From: an uncultured Flavobacteriales bacterium
GTDB lineage: Bacteria > Bacteroidota > Bacteroidia > Flavobacteriales_G > Salibacteraceae
Reading direction: 5' to 3'
Length of the DNA: 44,064 nucleotides
Assembly: GCA_913020435.1 (NCBI GenBank)
Contig: CAJVZZ010000021.1
Coordinates: forward strand, 1-44,064
The notes beneath the pieces were generated by a model that saw only the letters and a list, made by a program, of their open reading frames with translations, was not told where the DNA came from and searched no databases. Position numbers and translations under genes: made by a program. Shown here piece by piece: positions 6,895 through 15,687 of this stretch; the stretch's first letter is position 1, and every line of letters starts with the position of its first letter.

Positions 6895-6987
6895 GATTTA
6901 TTTCTTTTTTTTTGAGACCAACCAAACTGTCATTGCTAGTTTAATGCTCAAAATGAAGTACTGTGAAACTGTAAAATTTACAAGCTA

Positions 6988-6995
6988 CAAAGGTA
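6988..6995 (-). promoter_or_regulatory. -7 box (TACCTTTG) upstream of bTHX
   Basis: Minus-strand TACCTTTG with a TTG 22 bp further upstream (7018-7020). This implies a leader of nearly 90 nt, unusually long compared with the other promoters seen in this window. Confidence 0.35.
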
Positions 6996-7117
6996 GAGAA
7001 ACTAATCTGCTTTTCACCAAAGCATCACATTTCAACTGTTGTTTTATTAACTCGATAGTTTACTCAATATTCTTAACCTTAAAATAGGAGCAATTAATTC
7101 AAATAATTTCCCATAAA

Positions 7118-7148
7118 AAAACCCACACTAGCATGCTAGTATGGGTTT
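7118..7148 (-). terminator. Terminator downstream of the HU gene
   Basis: A 14-bp palindrome ACTAGCATGCTAGT (7127-7140) is extended by ACCCA/TGGGT and flanking A/T runs to form a strong hairpin of about 31 nt. On the minus strand it is followed by a T-tract. It begins about 20 bp beyond the HU stop codon. Confidence 0.8.
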
Positions 7149-7168
7149 CTTATAAAAAAGACCTTAGC

Positions 7169-7441
7169 CTAGTTTACAGAACCAGATAGTTCAGCACCAG
7201 CTTTGAATTTTATAACGTTTTTAGCCGCTATTTGAATTTCTTTTCCAGTTTGTGGGTTACGACCCGTACGAGCAGAACGATTAGATACAGAGAAAGATCC
7301 AAAACCTACTAAAGCTACTCTTCCACCACTCTTCAAAGTTGTAGTAGTTGCTCCAATAAATCCATCAAGTGCTCTTTTTGCATCAGCTTTAGAAATTCCA
7401 GCGCTATCAGCCATTGCTTCGATTAATTCAGACTTGTTCAT
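7169..7441 (-). CDS. hup: HU family nucleoid DNA-binding protein
   Basis: The 90-residue protein is full length for HU/IHF. It opens with [25 protein letters not shown], the helical dimerisation region, followed by the beta-saddle [25 protein letters not shown], which includes the GFGSF turn and the RxGRNPxTG arm that inserts into the DNA minor groove. It ends with IKFKAG, as HU does. It binds DNA nonspecifically as a dimer and compacts the nucleoid. It is a single-gene unit with its own promoter (7484-7512) and terminator. Confidence 0.95.
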   Translation of the reverse strand: MNKSELIEAMADSAGISKADAKRALDGFIGATTTTLKSGGRVALVGFGSFSVSNRSARTGRNPQTGKEIQIAAKNVIKFKAGAELSGSVN

Positions 7442-7760
7442 CTTAATAATGTGTTTGTAGTTAATAATTAATTAATTCGTCACCAAAAATATACGAAATA
7501 CTATACGGCCAAAGGGATAGCGGGCAAAACACCCGATTTTGTTAATAAGTACGGGCTTTTGTTAATAAACATCACTGATTTACGCTCAAAATAAGGCCAA
7601 GCAAGGCCTTCATTGCTCCAAATAAGACGGTTTTATTGTTAATTATTATGCTCCAACGCTACCTTTAGATGAAAAAAACTCCTAAGAGTAGGTATAAGAT
7701 GATTTCTTCGATTCCTATTAAAAAAGTGAATTGATTAAATTCGCACAAATTTTTGAAACT
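7442..7760. other. 319-bp divergent region between HU and the S46 peptidase
   Basis: Contains the HU promoter and, upstream of it, two direct copies of TTTTGTTAATAA at 7537-7548 and 7557-7568 (20 bp apart) with a weaker third AT-rich copy near 7630. TAAATTCG at 7736-7743 is a one-mismatch -7 box that would serve the S46 gene. No further gene is seen. Confidence 0.45.
7484..7512 (-). promoter_or_regulatory. Promoter of the HU gene
   Basis: On the minus strand TTG (7512-7510), 18 bp, then TATTTTTG (7491-7484) is a full match to the Bacteroidota promoter consensus. Transcription should start near 7480, about 40 nt upstream of ATG 7441. Confidence 0.65.
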
Positions 7761-9917
7761 ATGAAACGATTTAGCTTAATACTATTTTCTCTAGTCTTTA
7801 CCCTATCATCATTTGCCAAAGAAGGAATGTGGATTCCATCGCTTATCAAAAACTTAGTGGAGTCGGATATGCAAAGCATGGGTATGAAACTTTCGGCTGA
7901 AGACCTATACAGTTTTAATAAATCAAGTTTAAAGGATGCTATCGTTCATTTTAATGGTGGTTGTACTGCTGAAATGATAAGCGATAAAGGATTGCTGCTT
8001 ACCAATCACCATTGTGGTTACTCTCTAATACAATCGCACAGTTCCTTAGAGAACGATTACCTCACCAATGGTTTCTGGGCCAAGACCAAGGAACAAGAGC
8101 TAAAGAACCCTAATCTTTTTGCGCGATTCATTGTTAGAATTGATGACGTAACCGAATCAGTGCTTAAAGGAGTTACTGATGCAATGCCTGAAGCAAAGAG
8201 GCAAGCAATTGTAGATTCAAACATTAAGGTGATTGGAAAAGCTGCTATTGAAGGTTCGCATTATAATTATATCATCCGCCCATTTTATTATGGCAATCAA
8301 TATTACATGTTTATTACCGAAACATTTAATGACGTGCGTTTAGTAGGTGCTCCTCCTTCGTCTATCGGGAAATTTGGTTTTGATACAGATAATTGGGTTT
8401 GGCCAAGACATACAGGAGATTTCTCAATGTTTAGAATTTATGCTGACAAAGACAACCAACCCGCTGAAATTTCAAATGATAATGTGCCTTACCGTCCAAA
8501 ATATGCTCTTCCTATTAATTTGAATGGAACTCAGCCCGGCGATTTCACAATGATTTATGGATTTCCCGGTCGTACTAGCGAATACCTTACTTCTTATGCG
8601 GTTGACTATACCATTAATAAACAAAACCCAAATCGCATTAAGATGCGCGACATTTCATTAGACATTATGGGCCACGCAATGGCAGGCAGTGACAAAATAA
8701 GAATTCAATACGCTGCAAAACAATCTAGAGTTTCGAATGCTTGGAAAAAGTGGATTGGTCAAAATAAAGGACTCATTGCTAATGACGCTATCAACTCAAA
8801 GTTAGCACTAGAAAAACGATTTGTAGCCAATGCCGATAATAGCATTACTAGTTACGGATTGAAATACACTAAAATTTTAGACAAATACAAAGCGTTGTAT
8901 TCTGAACTAGAACCTTTTGCTTTCTCTTGGGATATGTTTATTGAAATCTATTACTACGGGCCTGAGATTATTCGCTTTCCAATGAATATGGAGAAGCTCA
9001 ATCCTGAGAAACTAAAAGACGGCGACTTAGAAAAAATGAAGGAGACGCTAAGAATTTCAGCCGAACGTTATTTTAAAAATTACGATCTGGAAACAGACAA
9101 AAAACTATTGAGTGCCATGCTCAAACAATACTTCTCTGTATTGGATGAAAATATGAGAGCGGACGTTTATGTCACAATTCAAAATGATTTTGGAGGAAAC
9201 TATGAAGATTATGCTGCATCAGTTTTCAAAAAATCAAACTTTACTACTCTAGAAAAAGTGAATGCGTTTTTGGATAACTACAAGGGCACTAAATCTTTTA
9301 AAAAGATTCAAAAAGACCCTGCTTATCAACTGACTATGAGTTTATATAATAATTATCAATCAAAAGTGCGTCCTGACTTAGTGCGTTTAAACAATGATTT
9401 GAACTTATTGAACCGTACTTATATGGAGGGATTACAAAATCTATTGCCAAAGGATAAAAAATATTATCCTGACGCGAATAGTACTTTACGTATTTCTTAT
9501 GGAATAGTTGATGGTTATAAACCTAAAGATGGAGTTGTTTATTCTCCTTTTACTACTACTGAAGGAATTATGGCTAAAAGAGATACGACTAAAGAATTCA
9601 CAGTACCAGAGCGATTAGCAACATTGATTACCGATAAGGATTACGGACAATATGCTGATAAGGACGGTACAATGCATGTATGTTTCATTGCTTCAAATCA
9701 TACAACTGGAGGTAATTCTGGCAGTCCAGCACTAAATGGAAATGGTGAACTTATTGGATTAAACTTTGATCGAACTTGGGAAAGTACCATGAGTGATATT
9801 ATGTTTGATCCTACTATTTGCAGAAACATCATGGTAGACATTCGTTACGTTCTATTCATTGTAGATAAATATGCTAATGCAGGTCATTTGGTAGAAGAAA
9901 TGAATCTGGTAAAATAG
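7761..9917 (+). CDS. S46 family dipeptidyl-peptidase, DPP11 type (Asp/Glu specific)
   Basis: The 718-residue protein is full length for the periplasmic S46 serine exopeptidases, which remove dipeptides from peptide N-termini. A signal peptide (MKRFSLILFSLVFTLSSFA) precedes the characteristic KEGMWIP. The catalytic His lies in TNHHCGY (residues 81-87) and the nucleophile is Ser653 in TGGNSGSP. Eighteen residues after that serine is an Arg in GLNFDRTWES. In the characterised enzymes an Arg here marks DPP11 (P1 Asp/Glu), while DPP7 has Gly (FDGNWE); so I infer acidic P1 specificity. I chose ATG 7761 because it begins a proper signal peptide and because a TTG start at 7731 would lie before the likely -7 box. 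It is a monocistronic gene, serving amino-acid uptake from peptides. Confidence 0.92.
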   Translation: MKRFSLILFSLVFTLSSFAKEGMWIPSLIKNLVESDMQSMGMKLSAEDLYSFNKSSLKDAIVHFNGGCTAEMISDKGLLLTNHHCGYSLIQSHSSLENDYLTNGFWAKTKEQELKNPNLFARFIVRIDDVTESVLKGVTDAMPEAKRQAIVDSNIKVIGKAAIEGSHYNYIIRPFYYGNQYYMFITETFNDVRLVGAPPSSIGKFGFDTDNWVWPRHTGDFSMFRIYADKDNQPAEISNDNVPYRPKYALPINLNGTQPGDFTMIYGFPGRTSEYLTSYAVDYTINKQNPNRIKMRDISLDIMGHAMAGSDKIRIQYAAKQSRVSNAWKKWIGQNKGLIANDAINSKLALEKRFVANADNSITSYGLKYTKILDKYKALYSELEPFAFSWDMFIEIYYYGPEIIRFPMNMEKLNPEKLKDGDLEKMKETLRISAERYFKNYDLETDKKLLSAMLKQYFSVLDENMRADVYVTIQNDFGGNYEDYAASVFKKSNFTTLEKVNAFLDNYKGTKSFKKIQKDPAYQLTMSLYNNYQSKVRPDLVRLNNDLNLLNRTYMEGLQNLLPKDKKYYPDANSTLRISYGIVDGYKPKDGVVYSPFTTTEGIMAKRDTTKEFTVPERLATLITDKDYGQYADKDGTMHVCFIASNHTTGGNSGSPALNGNGELIGLNFDRTWESTMSDIMFDPTICRNIMVDIRYVLFIVDKYANAGHLVEEMNLVK

Positions 9918-10143
9918 TTGGAAAAACTTTTTTTTATTTGGTACTGATTATCATCTGTTTGAACAAGTAAAAACTACTTATTCGTTCGAAAAATGAAAAA
10001 TCAATTGTAAAAATACACCCAGTTCCTTGCGATAGGTCTATCGCCAGTACCTATTACATTAGTATAGCATCTAAGCGTCGATACTCCAACGGATATTAAC
10101 GCAAACGACTCAATCAGCAATTATTTTCTAGTCCGATTTGATG
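9918..10143. other. 226-bp convergent intergenic stretch
   Basis: It lies between the ends of the S46 peptidase and the E1 dehydrogenase genes. I see no gene, repeat or clear hairpin terminator in it; a T-run follows the peptidase stop closely. Confidence 0.4.
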
Positions 10144-12120
10144 CTAATAGTCTAGTAACGACTGGATTTTTTCTTTCAACTTACTTTTAGCTAAAAAACC
10201 ATCTTCCAGCACAGGTGCAAATGGTACAGGAGTATCCAAACTGCCTAACCTTGCTACTGGTGCATCCAACAATTCAAAACAACGTTCCGCTATTTGGGCA
10301 GCTATCTCCGCTCCTATTCCACCGGTTTGGCAATCTTCGTGAAACACCAATACTCTACCAGTCTTGGATACTGACTTTTCAATAGTTTCCCAATCTAATG
10401 GACTTAATGTTCTAAGGTTAATAATCTCTATTGCTTCATTTTCAAAATCTGAAGCGATATCTATAGCCCAATGAACGCCCATTCCATAAGTAATTACACT
10501 TATTTTTTGACCTTCCTTTTGAACCTTAGCCTTGCCAATTTCAAGATTGTAGTAATCGGGAGAAACATCTTCTCTAATGCTCCTGTATAAGGCTTTATGC
10601 TCAAAAAACAATACTGGGTTTGGATCTTCAAACGAAGCAAGTAATAAACCTTTCGCCTCTTCTGGATAAGCAGGATAAACGATTTTAAGACCTGGAGTAT
10701 GAAAAAACCACGCTTCATTACTTTGCGAATGGAACGGTCCCGCAGCAACTCCTGCACCTGTAGGCATTCGAACTACAACATCAGCATTTTGTCCCCAACG
10801 CCAATGAATCTTGGCCAAATTATTAATAATCTGATTGAAACCACAAGTCACAAAATCCGCGAATTGCATTTCAACCATGGCCTTTTTACCCGATATAGAA
10901 AGCCCAAGAGCAGCACCAACAATGGCAGATTCGCAAAGTGGTGTATTCCGAACTCGGTCTTTTCCAAATTCTTCAACAAATCCGTCTGTCGCCTTAAATA
11001 CACCACCATATTCAGCAATATCTTGCCCCATTAGAATTAGGTTTTCGTGCTTTTGCATCGCCAACTTCAGACCATTGTGTATGGAGTCAATTAATCGCAT
11101 TTCAGTTTTAGCTTCTGAACATGGAATCGGAATATGGACATGTTCCGCAAATAAATCTTTTACCTCGTTCTCTTCATCAAATGAAATAGGGGGTAAAGCA
11201 TCTGCAGCTTCAACTGCTTTTTTAACCTGTAAAGTGAAATTTAACTTATGTTGCTCTTTGTACCCAGCGTCAATTATTCCTTTCTCAATTAGCCAATTTT
11301 CGTAATTCACCAATGGGTCTTCTTTCTCCCATTCGGCAACTACTCCTTCAGGATAATACTTGGTACCACTAGCCTCTTCATGGCCACGAATTCTGAATGT
11401 TTTACATTCGATAAGTATAGGTTGTGGGTTTTTTCTGATCTTATCCGCCGCTGTTTTTACAGTGTGGTATACTTCTAAAATATTATTTCCGTCGCAAGAC
11501 ACAGCTTCCATACCGTAAGCCGGACCTTTAGTCACAAAGCTTTCAAAATTGAATTGTTCTTTACTTGGAGTACTTAGTCCCCAATGGTTGCTTTCAATTA
11601 AAAAAATAACAGGTAAACCCCAAACTGCAGCTACGTTTAATGCTTCGTGAAAATCACCTTCACTAGCTCCACCATCTCCTGAGATTACTAAAGTTGCTTT
11701 TGGAACTCCGTCAATTTTGTTCGACAGACCAATTCCATCTGCAATTCCTAGTTGGGGTCCTAAATGAGAAATCATTCCCACTAAGTTATGCTCCATAGTT
11801 CCAAAGTGGAAAGAACGATCTCTTCCTTTCGTAAAACCTTCTTCTTTTCCTTGAAATTGTGCGAATAATCTTTTTAAAGGAACTTTTCGAGCTGTAAAAA
11901 TTCCAAGATTTCGGTGCATTGGAAGAATAATTTCATCTTCATTCATTGCCAAAGTAGCACCTACCGAAATAGCTTCCTGCCCCCAACCACTGAACCACTT
12001 CGAGATTTTTCCTTGACGCAATAAAAGCATCATTTTTTCTTCAATAGTCCTAGGTAACAAAAGCGCGTTGTAAAATGACTTTAACTGGTCATTAGTGAGC
12101 TTTTTGGGATCAAAATTCAT
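10144..12120 (-). CDS. Fused alpha/beta E1 component of an alpha-ketoacid dehydrogenase (branched-chain type)
   Basis: One 658-residue chain carries both E1 subunits. The alpha-like half (about residues 1-330) has the thiamine diphosphate motif GDGGASEGDFHEALNVA near residue 146, ending with the SNHWG region. The beta-like half begins near residue 341 (MRLIDSIHNGLKLAM) and contains the pyrimidine-binding region with the catalytic-type Glu in TPLCESAIVG. The enzyme decarboxylates 2-oxo acids and passes the acyl group to E2 lipoate. The fused form in Bacteroidota is usually annotated as 2-oxoisovalerate dehydrogenase; pyruvate or acetoin as substrate cannot be excluded, because no E2 or E3 gene lies beside it. 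A TACATTTG box (12137-12144) lies just upstream. Confidence 0.9.
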   Translation of the reverse strand: MNFDPKKLTNDQLKSFYNALLLPRTIEEKMMLLLRQGKISKWFSGWGQEAISVGATLAMNEDEIILPMHRNLGIFTARKVPLKRLFAQFQGKEEGFTKGRDRSFHFGTMEHNLVGMISHLGPQLGIADGIGLSNKIDGVPKATLVISGDGGASEGDFHEALNVAAVWGLPVIFLIESNHWGLSTPSKEQFNFESFVTKGPAYGMEAVSCDGNNILEVYHTVKTAADKIRKNPQPILIECKTFRIRGHEEASGTKYYPEGVVAEWEKEDPLVNYENWLIEKGIIDAGYKEQHKLNFTLQVKKAVEAADALPPISFDEENEVKDLFAEHVHIPIPCSEAKTEMRLIDSIHNGLKLAMQKHENLILMGQDIAEYGGVFKATDGFVEEFGKDRVRNTPLCESAIVGAALGLSISGKKAMVEMQFADFVTCGFNQIINNLAKIHWRWGQNADVVVRMPTGAGVAAGPFHSQSNEAWFFHTPGLKIVYPAYPEEAKGLLLASFEDPNPVLFFEHKALYRSIREDVSPDYYNLEIGKAKVQKEGQKISVITYGMGVHWAIDIASDFENEAIEIINLRTLSPLDWETIEKSVSKTGRVLVFHEDCQTGGIGAEIAAQIAERCFELLDAPVARLGSLDTPVPFAPVLEDGFLAKSKLKEKIQSLLDY

Positions 12121-12136
12121 GTATTCGTCTTTGCTT

Positions 12137-12144
12137 CAAATGTA
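12137..12144 (-). promoter_or_regulatory. -7 box (TACATTTG) for the E1 dehydrogenase gene
   Basis: Minus-strand TACATTTG matches TAnnTTTG. It predicts transcription from near 12133 and a leader of about 12 nt before ATG 12120. Confidence 0.5.
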
Positions 12145-12242
12145 ACCTTTCGGCTTTTTAACACATCTGCTAGCTCCTATTTTTTTTAACCAATTTAGTG
12201 AAGACAATTTCAGACTAAATAACGCTAGGAAAGTCATTGTGC

Positions 12243-12250
12243 TAATTTTG
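12243..12250 (+). promoter_or_regulatory. -7 box (TAATTTTG) deciding the start of the sulfatase-fold transferase
   Basis: TAATTTTG matches TAnnTTTG. Transcription would start at about 12254, so a GTG start at 12239 would fall upstream of the message, while ATG 12257 would be almost leaderless. Confidence 0.5.
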
Positions 12251-12256
12251 TCAAAC

Positions 12257-14137
12257 ATGTTTTCAATTGACATACGAGTAATCCAATACTTTATCCGCGT
12301 ATTCCTATTGTTTGGGCTATACAGCTTGCTCCGTCTGTTGTTCCTTCTATTCAACTGGGATCTCTTTGATGATGTTCGACTTTGGGATTTTATTGCAGGC
12401 ATGCGATACGATGGTGTATCAATTGTCTTGTGGTTTATTCCGTTTCATGTTTTAAGCCTCTTAGGAATTTGGTGGAATAATACTATTCTGCAAAAAACAA
12501 CTGAATTCTTTCTTCTTTTAGGCATTGTCCTATCTATTTTATTGACTACAATTGATTTTAGGTATTATGAATTTACTCTAAAACGTACGACCAGCGATGT
12601 ACTTATGTTTTTTGGAGAAGGAGGCGATATTTGGGCATTACTCCCTCAATTCCTAATGGACTTTTGGTATCTGTTTTTTCTAGCAGCACTTTTAATTTAT
12701 GGTTGTATCCAGTTTTTCAGGACTACTTACACTATGAATTCTAAAAACTTCAATACTGGGAAGTGGCCGCTAAACGTATTCTTCTCAATGGTTATAGTAG
12801 GCGGTTTCGTTCTTTTAGGTCGCGGAGGTATTCAGCTCGTTCCTCTTAAAACGATAGATGCAGCGAAGCATACAAAACCGCAGAATGTACCAATTGTATT
12901 AAACACACCTTTTACATTAATCAAAACCTTTGGTAAGTCAAGTATGGCTCCAGTTGCGTATTTTTCAAAAGAAGAACTTTCTAGCATTTTTAATCCAGTA
13001 CATGAGCCTATAATTCAAGACGCTAGTTCTTTCAAAAAACTGAATGTTGTCGTTATTGTTTTGGAAAGCTTTTCCAACGAATTTGTTCGTTCGGATAGAA
13101 AAGAATACCTAACACCCTACTTCAATAGTTTAAAAAAACAGTCTTTAAGTTTTGAAAATTGTTTTGCAAATGGAAAAAAATCGATAGAAGGAATTCCAAG
13201 TATTTTTTCTGGAATTCCAACATTGAGCGATCATCCGTTAATTACTGGACTATATGGAGGTAATAAGCTAAATAGTTTAGCTACCTATCTTAAAAGAGAA
13301 GGATATGCAACCAGTTTTTTTCACGGTGGAAGAAATGGAACTATGAATTTCGATTCCTATACAAACGCAACCGATTTTGATAATTACTATGGTCTAGATG
13401 AATACCCGAACCAAGAAGACTTTGATGGTACATGGGGCGTATATGACGAGGAATTCTTTTCCTTTTTTAATGAAGAATTAAAAGGATTTACACCGCCTTT
13501 TTTCAGTGGTATTTTTTCCTTGTCTTCTCACCATCCATATACTATTCCCGAAAGACATCAATCGAGATTTAACAAAGGGAAACGACCCATGGAAAATGCT
13601 ATCGCCTATGCTGATTATGCTCTAAGGACATTTTTTGAAAAAGCAAAAACCACAACTTGGTACAAAAACACCTTATTTGTAATTACTGCAGACCATACGC
13701 CCAATACAAAAGATAAGGAATACTCACTAAATGTTGGACAATATAGCGTTCCGCTGTTGTTCTATATGCCTGGTGATACTCAACTAATAGGCTCAAACAC
13801 TAACTTTACTCAACAAACCGATATACTTCCAACCGTTCTTAAATACCTCAACTATAAGTCTCCTTACTTCGGATTTGGAGCATCTCGATTTTCTGATGAA
13901 AAAAGCGGATTTAGCGTTCAGTATATGAATGGTGTATATCAGTTTATATCTGAAGGTTATGTCCTTCAATTTAGCTCAGAAAAGACGATTGGACTTTACA
14001 ATATAAAAAATGATAAGGCTTTTAAAAACGACTTAACTGCACTAGAACCTGAAATAACAGCGCGATTAGAACGCAAATTAAAAGCGGTAATTCAGCAATA
14101 CAATAATCGAGTAATCAATAATCAACTAACTGAATGA
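12257..14137 (+). CDS. MdoB/LTA-synthase-like membrane sulfatase-fold transferase
   Basis: The protein (626 residues from ATG 12257) has about five membrane helices in its first ~200 residues, then an extracytoplasmic alkaline-phosphatase-superfamily domain. That domain starts at LNVVVIVLESFSNEF, with the metal-binding Glu. It has a Ser nucleophile candidate in ANGKKSIEGIPSIF, where LtaS has Thr, and carries FFHGG and ITADHTP as further metal-site motifs. Relatives transfer phosphoglycerol or phosphoethanolamine from phospholipids to an envelope glycan or lipid. Bacteroidota do not make Gram-positive lipoteichoic acid, so the acceptor is unknown. The lipid kinase that overlaps by 4 bp fits recycling of the diacylglycerol such a reaction leaves behind. 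Confidence 0.85.
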   Translation: MFSIDIRVIQYFIRVFLLFGLYSLLRLLFLLFNWDLFDDVRLWDFIAGMRYDGVSIVLWFIPFHVLSLLGIWWNNTILQKTTEFFLLLGIVLSILLTTIDFRYYEFTLKRTTSDVLMFFGEGGDIWALLPQFLMDFWYLFFLAALLIYGCIQFFRTTYTMNSKNFNTGKWPLNVFFSMVIVGGFVLLGRGGIQLVPLKTIDAAKHTKPQNVPIVLNTPFTLIKTFGKSSMAPVAYFSKEELSSIFNPVHEPIIQDASSFKKLNVVVIVLESFSNEFVRSDRKEYLTPYFNSLKKQSLSFENCFANGKKSIEGIPSIFSGIPTLSDHPLITGLYGGNKLNSLATYLKREGYATSFFHGGRNGTMNFDSYTNATDFDNYYGLDEYPNQEDFDGTWGVYDEEFFSFFNEELKGFTPPFFSGIFSLSSHHPYTIPERHQSRFNKGKRPMENAIAYADYALRTFFEKAKTTTWYKNTLFVITADHTPNTKDKEYSLNVGQYSVPLLFYMPGDTQLIGSNTNFTQQTDILPTVLKYLNYKSPYFGFGASRFSDEKSGFSVQYMNGVYQFISEGYVLQFSSEKTIGLYNIKNDKAFKNDLTALEPEITARLERKLKAVIQQYNNRVINNQLTE

Positions 14138-15024
14138 AATATGCTTTTATCATAAATCCTATATCAGGATCGATAGACAAAAAAGCATTGATTTCGCAAA
14201 TTGAAGCTGAATTGCAGCGGCGCAAACTTGATTATCAATTCTATTACTCAGAATACAAGGGACATTCAATTGAGCTGACTAAACAAATAATGAACGCAAC
14301 CACGACTGCACTTATAGCGGTAGGCGGCGATGGAACTGTGAATGAAATTGGAAGTCAGTTGATTGGAAGTGATACCCCTCTGGGTCTAATTCCTTTAGGT
14401 TCAGGAAATGGTTTGGCTAGACATCTAAAAATCCCTTTACAACCTATAAAAGCACTGGAAGTAATTCTGGAAGGAACTACCACTAAAATCGATGCCGGGA
14501 AACTCAATAAAAAGGTCTTTTTTGTCACTTGTGGACTTGGTTTTGAAGCTGAAGTCGCTCACAATTTTAATCGACGAAATTCACGCGGTATAATTGGATA
14601 TTTGAAGGAAACAATCAAACTTTATCCGTCCTATTCATCCGAACATTACAAATTGAAGTATGACGGAATTATTAAAAATCGGAAAGCATTTAGTGTGACA
14701 ATCGCAAATGCATCGGAATACGGTAATAATGCCATTATAGCAAAAGATGCTTCTGTGCAGGATGGACTTTTGGACGTATGCGTAATTAAAAGTTATCCGA
14801 AATTATTTGGCCCTCAACTTGGGTTAAATTTATTTCTAAATAACTTGCACAATTCTAGTTATTACCGAGGAAAACAAGTGAAATCTTTAGTGATTGAAGT
14901 TAAAAATGTGAGCGATCAAATAAATGCACAAGTCGATGGCGAAGCCATTAAAATTAGTCTGCCTGCAAAAGTTGATTGCCTGCCTGCTGCACTTACTATT
15001 TTAGTACCTAAAAATCCGAAGTAA
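14134..15024 (+). CDS. Diacylglycerol/lipid kinase of the YegS family
   Basis: The 296-residue protein has the DAGK catalytic signature GGDGTVNE at residues 64-71 and GSGNGLARH at 89-97, and the full two-domain length of YegS/DgkB proteins. It is expected to phosphorylate diacylglycerol or a related lipid on the cytoplasmic side of the membrane. Its ATG overlaps the stop of the upstream sulfatase-fold transferase by 4 bp, so translation is probably coupled. I infer that it recycles the diacylglycerol left by that enzyme, as DgkB does in lipoteichoic-acid-making bacteria. The true substrate is not visible in the sequence. Confidence 0.88.
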   Translation: MKYAFIINPISGSIDKKALISQIEAELQRRKLDYQFYYSEYKGHSIELTKQIMNATTTALIAVGGDGTVNEIGSQLIGSDTPLGLIPLGSGNGLARHLKIPLQPIKALEVILEGTTTKIDAGKLNKKVFFVTCGLGFEAEVAHNFNRRNSRGIIGYLKETIKLYPSYSSEHYKLKYDGIIKNRKAFSVTIANASEYGNNAIIAKDASVQDGLLDVCVIKSYPKLFGPQLGLNLFLNNLHNSSYYRGKQVKSLVIEVKNVSDQINAQVDGEAIKISLPAKVDCLPAALTILVPKNPK

Positions 15025-15025
15025 C

Positions 15026-15376
15026 ATGGGGAAAAACAAAAAAAGCAAAGAACGAGTTAACGTTGTTTATTCGACTAATAGCGATTTTAGTTATGAATCG
15101 GATGAGGATATGGAACAAGACACTTTACCGGCAAACCAGCAGATCTTGCGTGTTTATATCGAGAAAAAAGGCAGAGGCGGAAAAACTGCAAGTGTCTTAA
15201 AGGGATTCGTGGGGACTGACGAGGATAGAAACGACCTATCTAAGTTGATAAAGGCGAGTTGCGGTGTTGGTGGATCAGTAAAAGAAGGTGAAATTATTAT
15301 TCAAGGCGACCAACGCGATAAAATAGTGAAACTGCTTGCAGCTAAAAATTACGGCATAAAAAAAGCCGGAGGTTAA
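15026..15376 (+). CDS. SUI1/YciH-type translation initiation factor
   Basis: The 116-residue protein has a charged N-terminal ~40 residues followed by a SUI1 (eIF1-like) domain: LRVYIEKKGRGGKTASVLKG, then CGVGGSVKEGEIIIQGDQRD and KNYGIKKAGG. These are the hallmark segments of bacterial YciH, which binds the 30S subunit and affects the fidelity of start-site selection. It is one base after the lipid kinase stop, so it is the third gene of the transferase-kinase unit, although no functional link is obvious. A hairpin overlapping its stop codon probably ends the transcript. Confidence 0.88.
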   Translation: MGKNKKSKERVNVVYSTNSDFSYESDEDMEQDTLPANQQILRVYIEKKGRGGKTASVLKGFVGTDEDRNDLSKLIKASCGVGGSVKEGEIIIQGDQRDKIVKLLAAKNYGIKKAGG

Positions 15377-15386
15377 TCCAGCTTTT
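15358..15386 (+). terminator. Hairpin overlapping the SUI1 stop codon
   Basis: AAAAGCCGGA pairs with TCCAGCTTTT (one mismatch) around GGTTAA, and is followed within about 12 nt by a run of eight T. It overlaps the last codons of the SUI1 gene and lies just before the convergent lipoprotein gene. Confidence 0.55.
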
Positions 15387-15404
15387 AAACTAATAATTTT
15401 TTTT

Positions 15405-15611
15405 CTAAGCATTAGTGCATTTATACCCATCAGCTTCTTTAGATTCTAATTCTTGAGGACTTGCTGTACAAAAATCTGCTTCCTGATATTCAGTAGTTGT
15501 GCCACTAGAAGTAGTAATCTCTACGGGTGCCTCACAAGTATAACATTTTGAGCAAGAGCCCATTCCTAATCCGAAAATTAAAACGGTAGCTAGTAAAACT
15601 GATTTTTTCAT
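15405..15611 (-). CDS. Small cysteine-rich lipoprotein, 68 aa
   Basis: I chose ATG 15611 because it starts a typical lipoprotein signal (MKKSVLLATVLIFGLGMGSC). The longer frame to 15803 overlaps bshA in another frame and has no signal sequence. After the lipid-bearing Cys20 come four more cysteines (KCYTC, FCTA, KCTN), resembling the small KCYTC lipoproteins seen in Bacteroidota. The lipobox (MGSC) is weak. It follows bshA by 76 bp on the same strand. The function is unknown; the cysteines suggest disulfides or metal binding. Confidence 0.65.
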   Translation of the reverse strand: MKKSVLLATVLIFGLGMGSCSKCYTCEAPVEITTSSGTTTEYQEADFCTASPQELESKEADGYKCTNA

Positions 15612-15687
15612 AACTGTAAATTTACTATTTCTAACCAATGACCGTACCAACGGCACAACCAAATCAATCCTAGTGATTGCGGTAAAA

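Noticed and set aside
12136-12402. 88-codon minus-strand ORF
   Set aside because: It lies across the divergent promoter region and the start of the sulfatase-fold gene, has no recognisable domain, and is explained as a shadow of the plus-strand gene.
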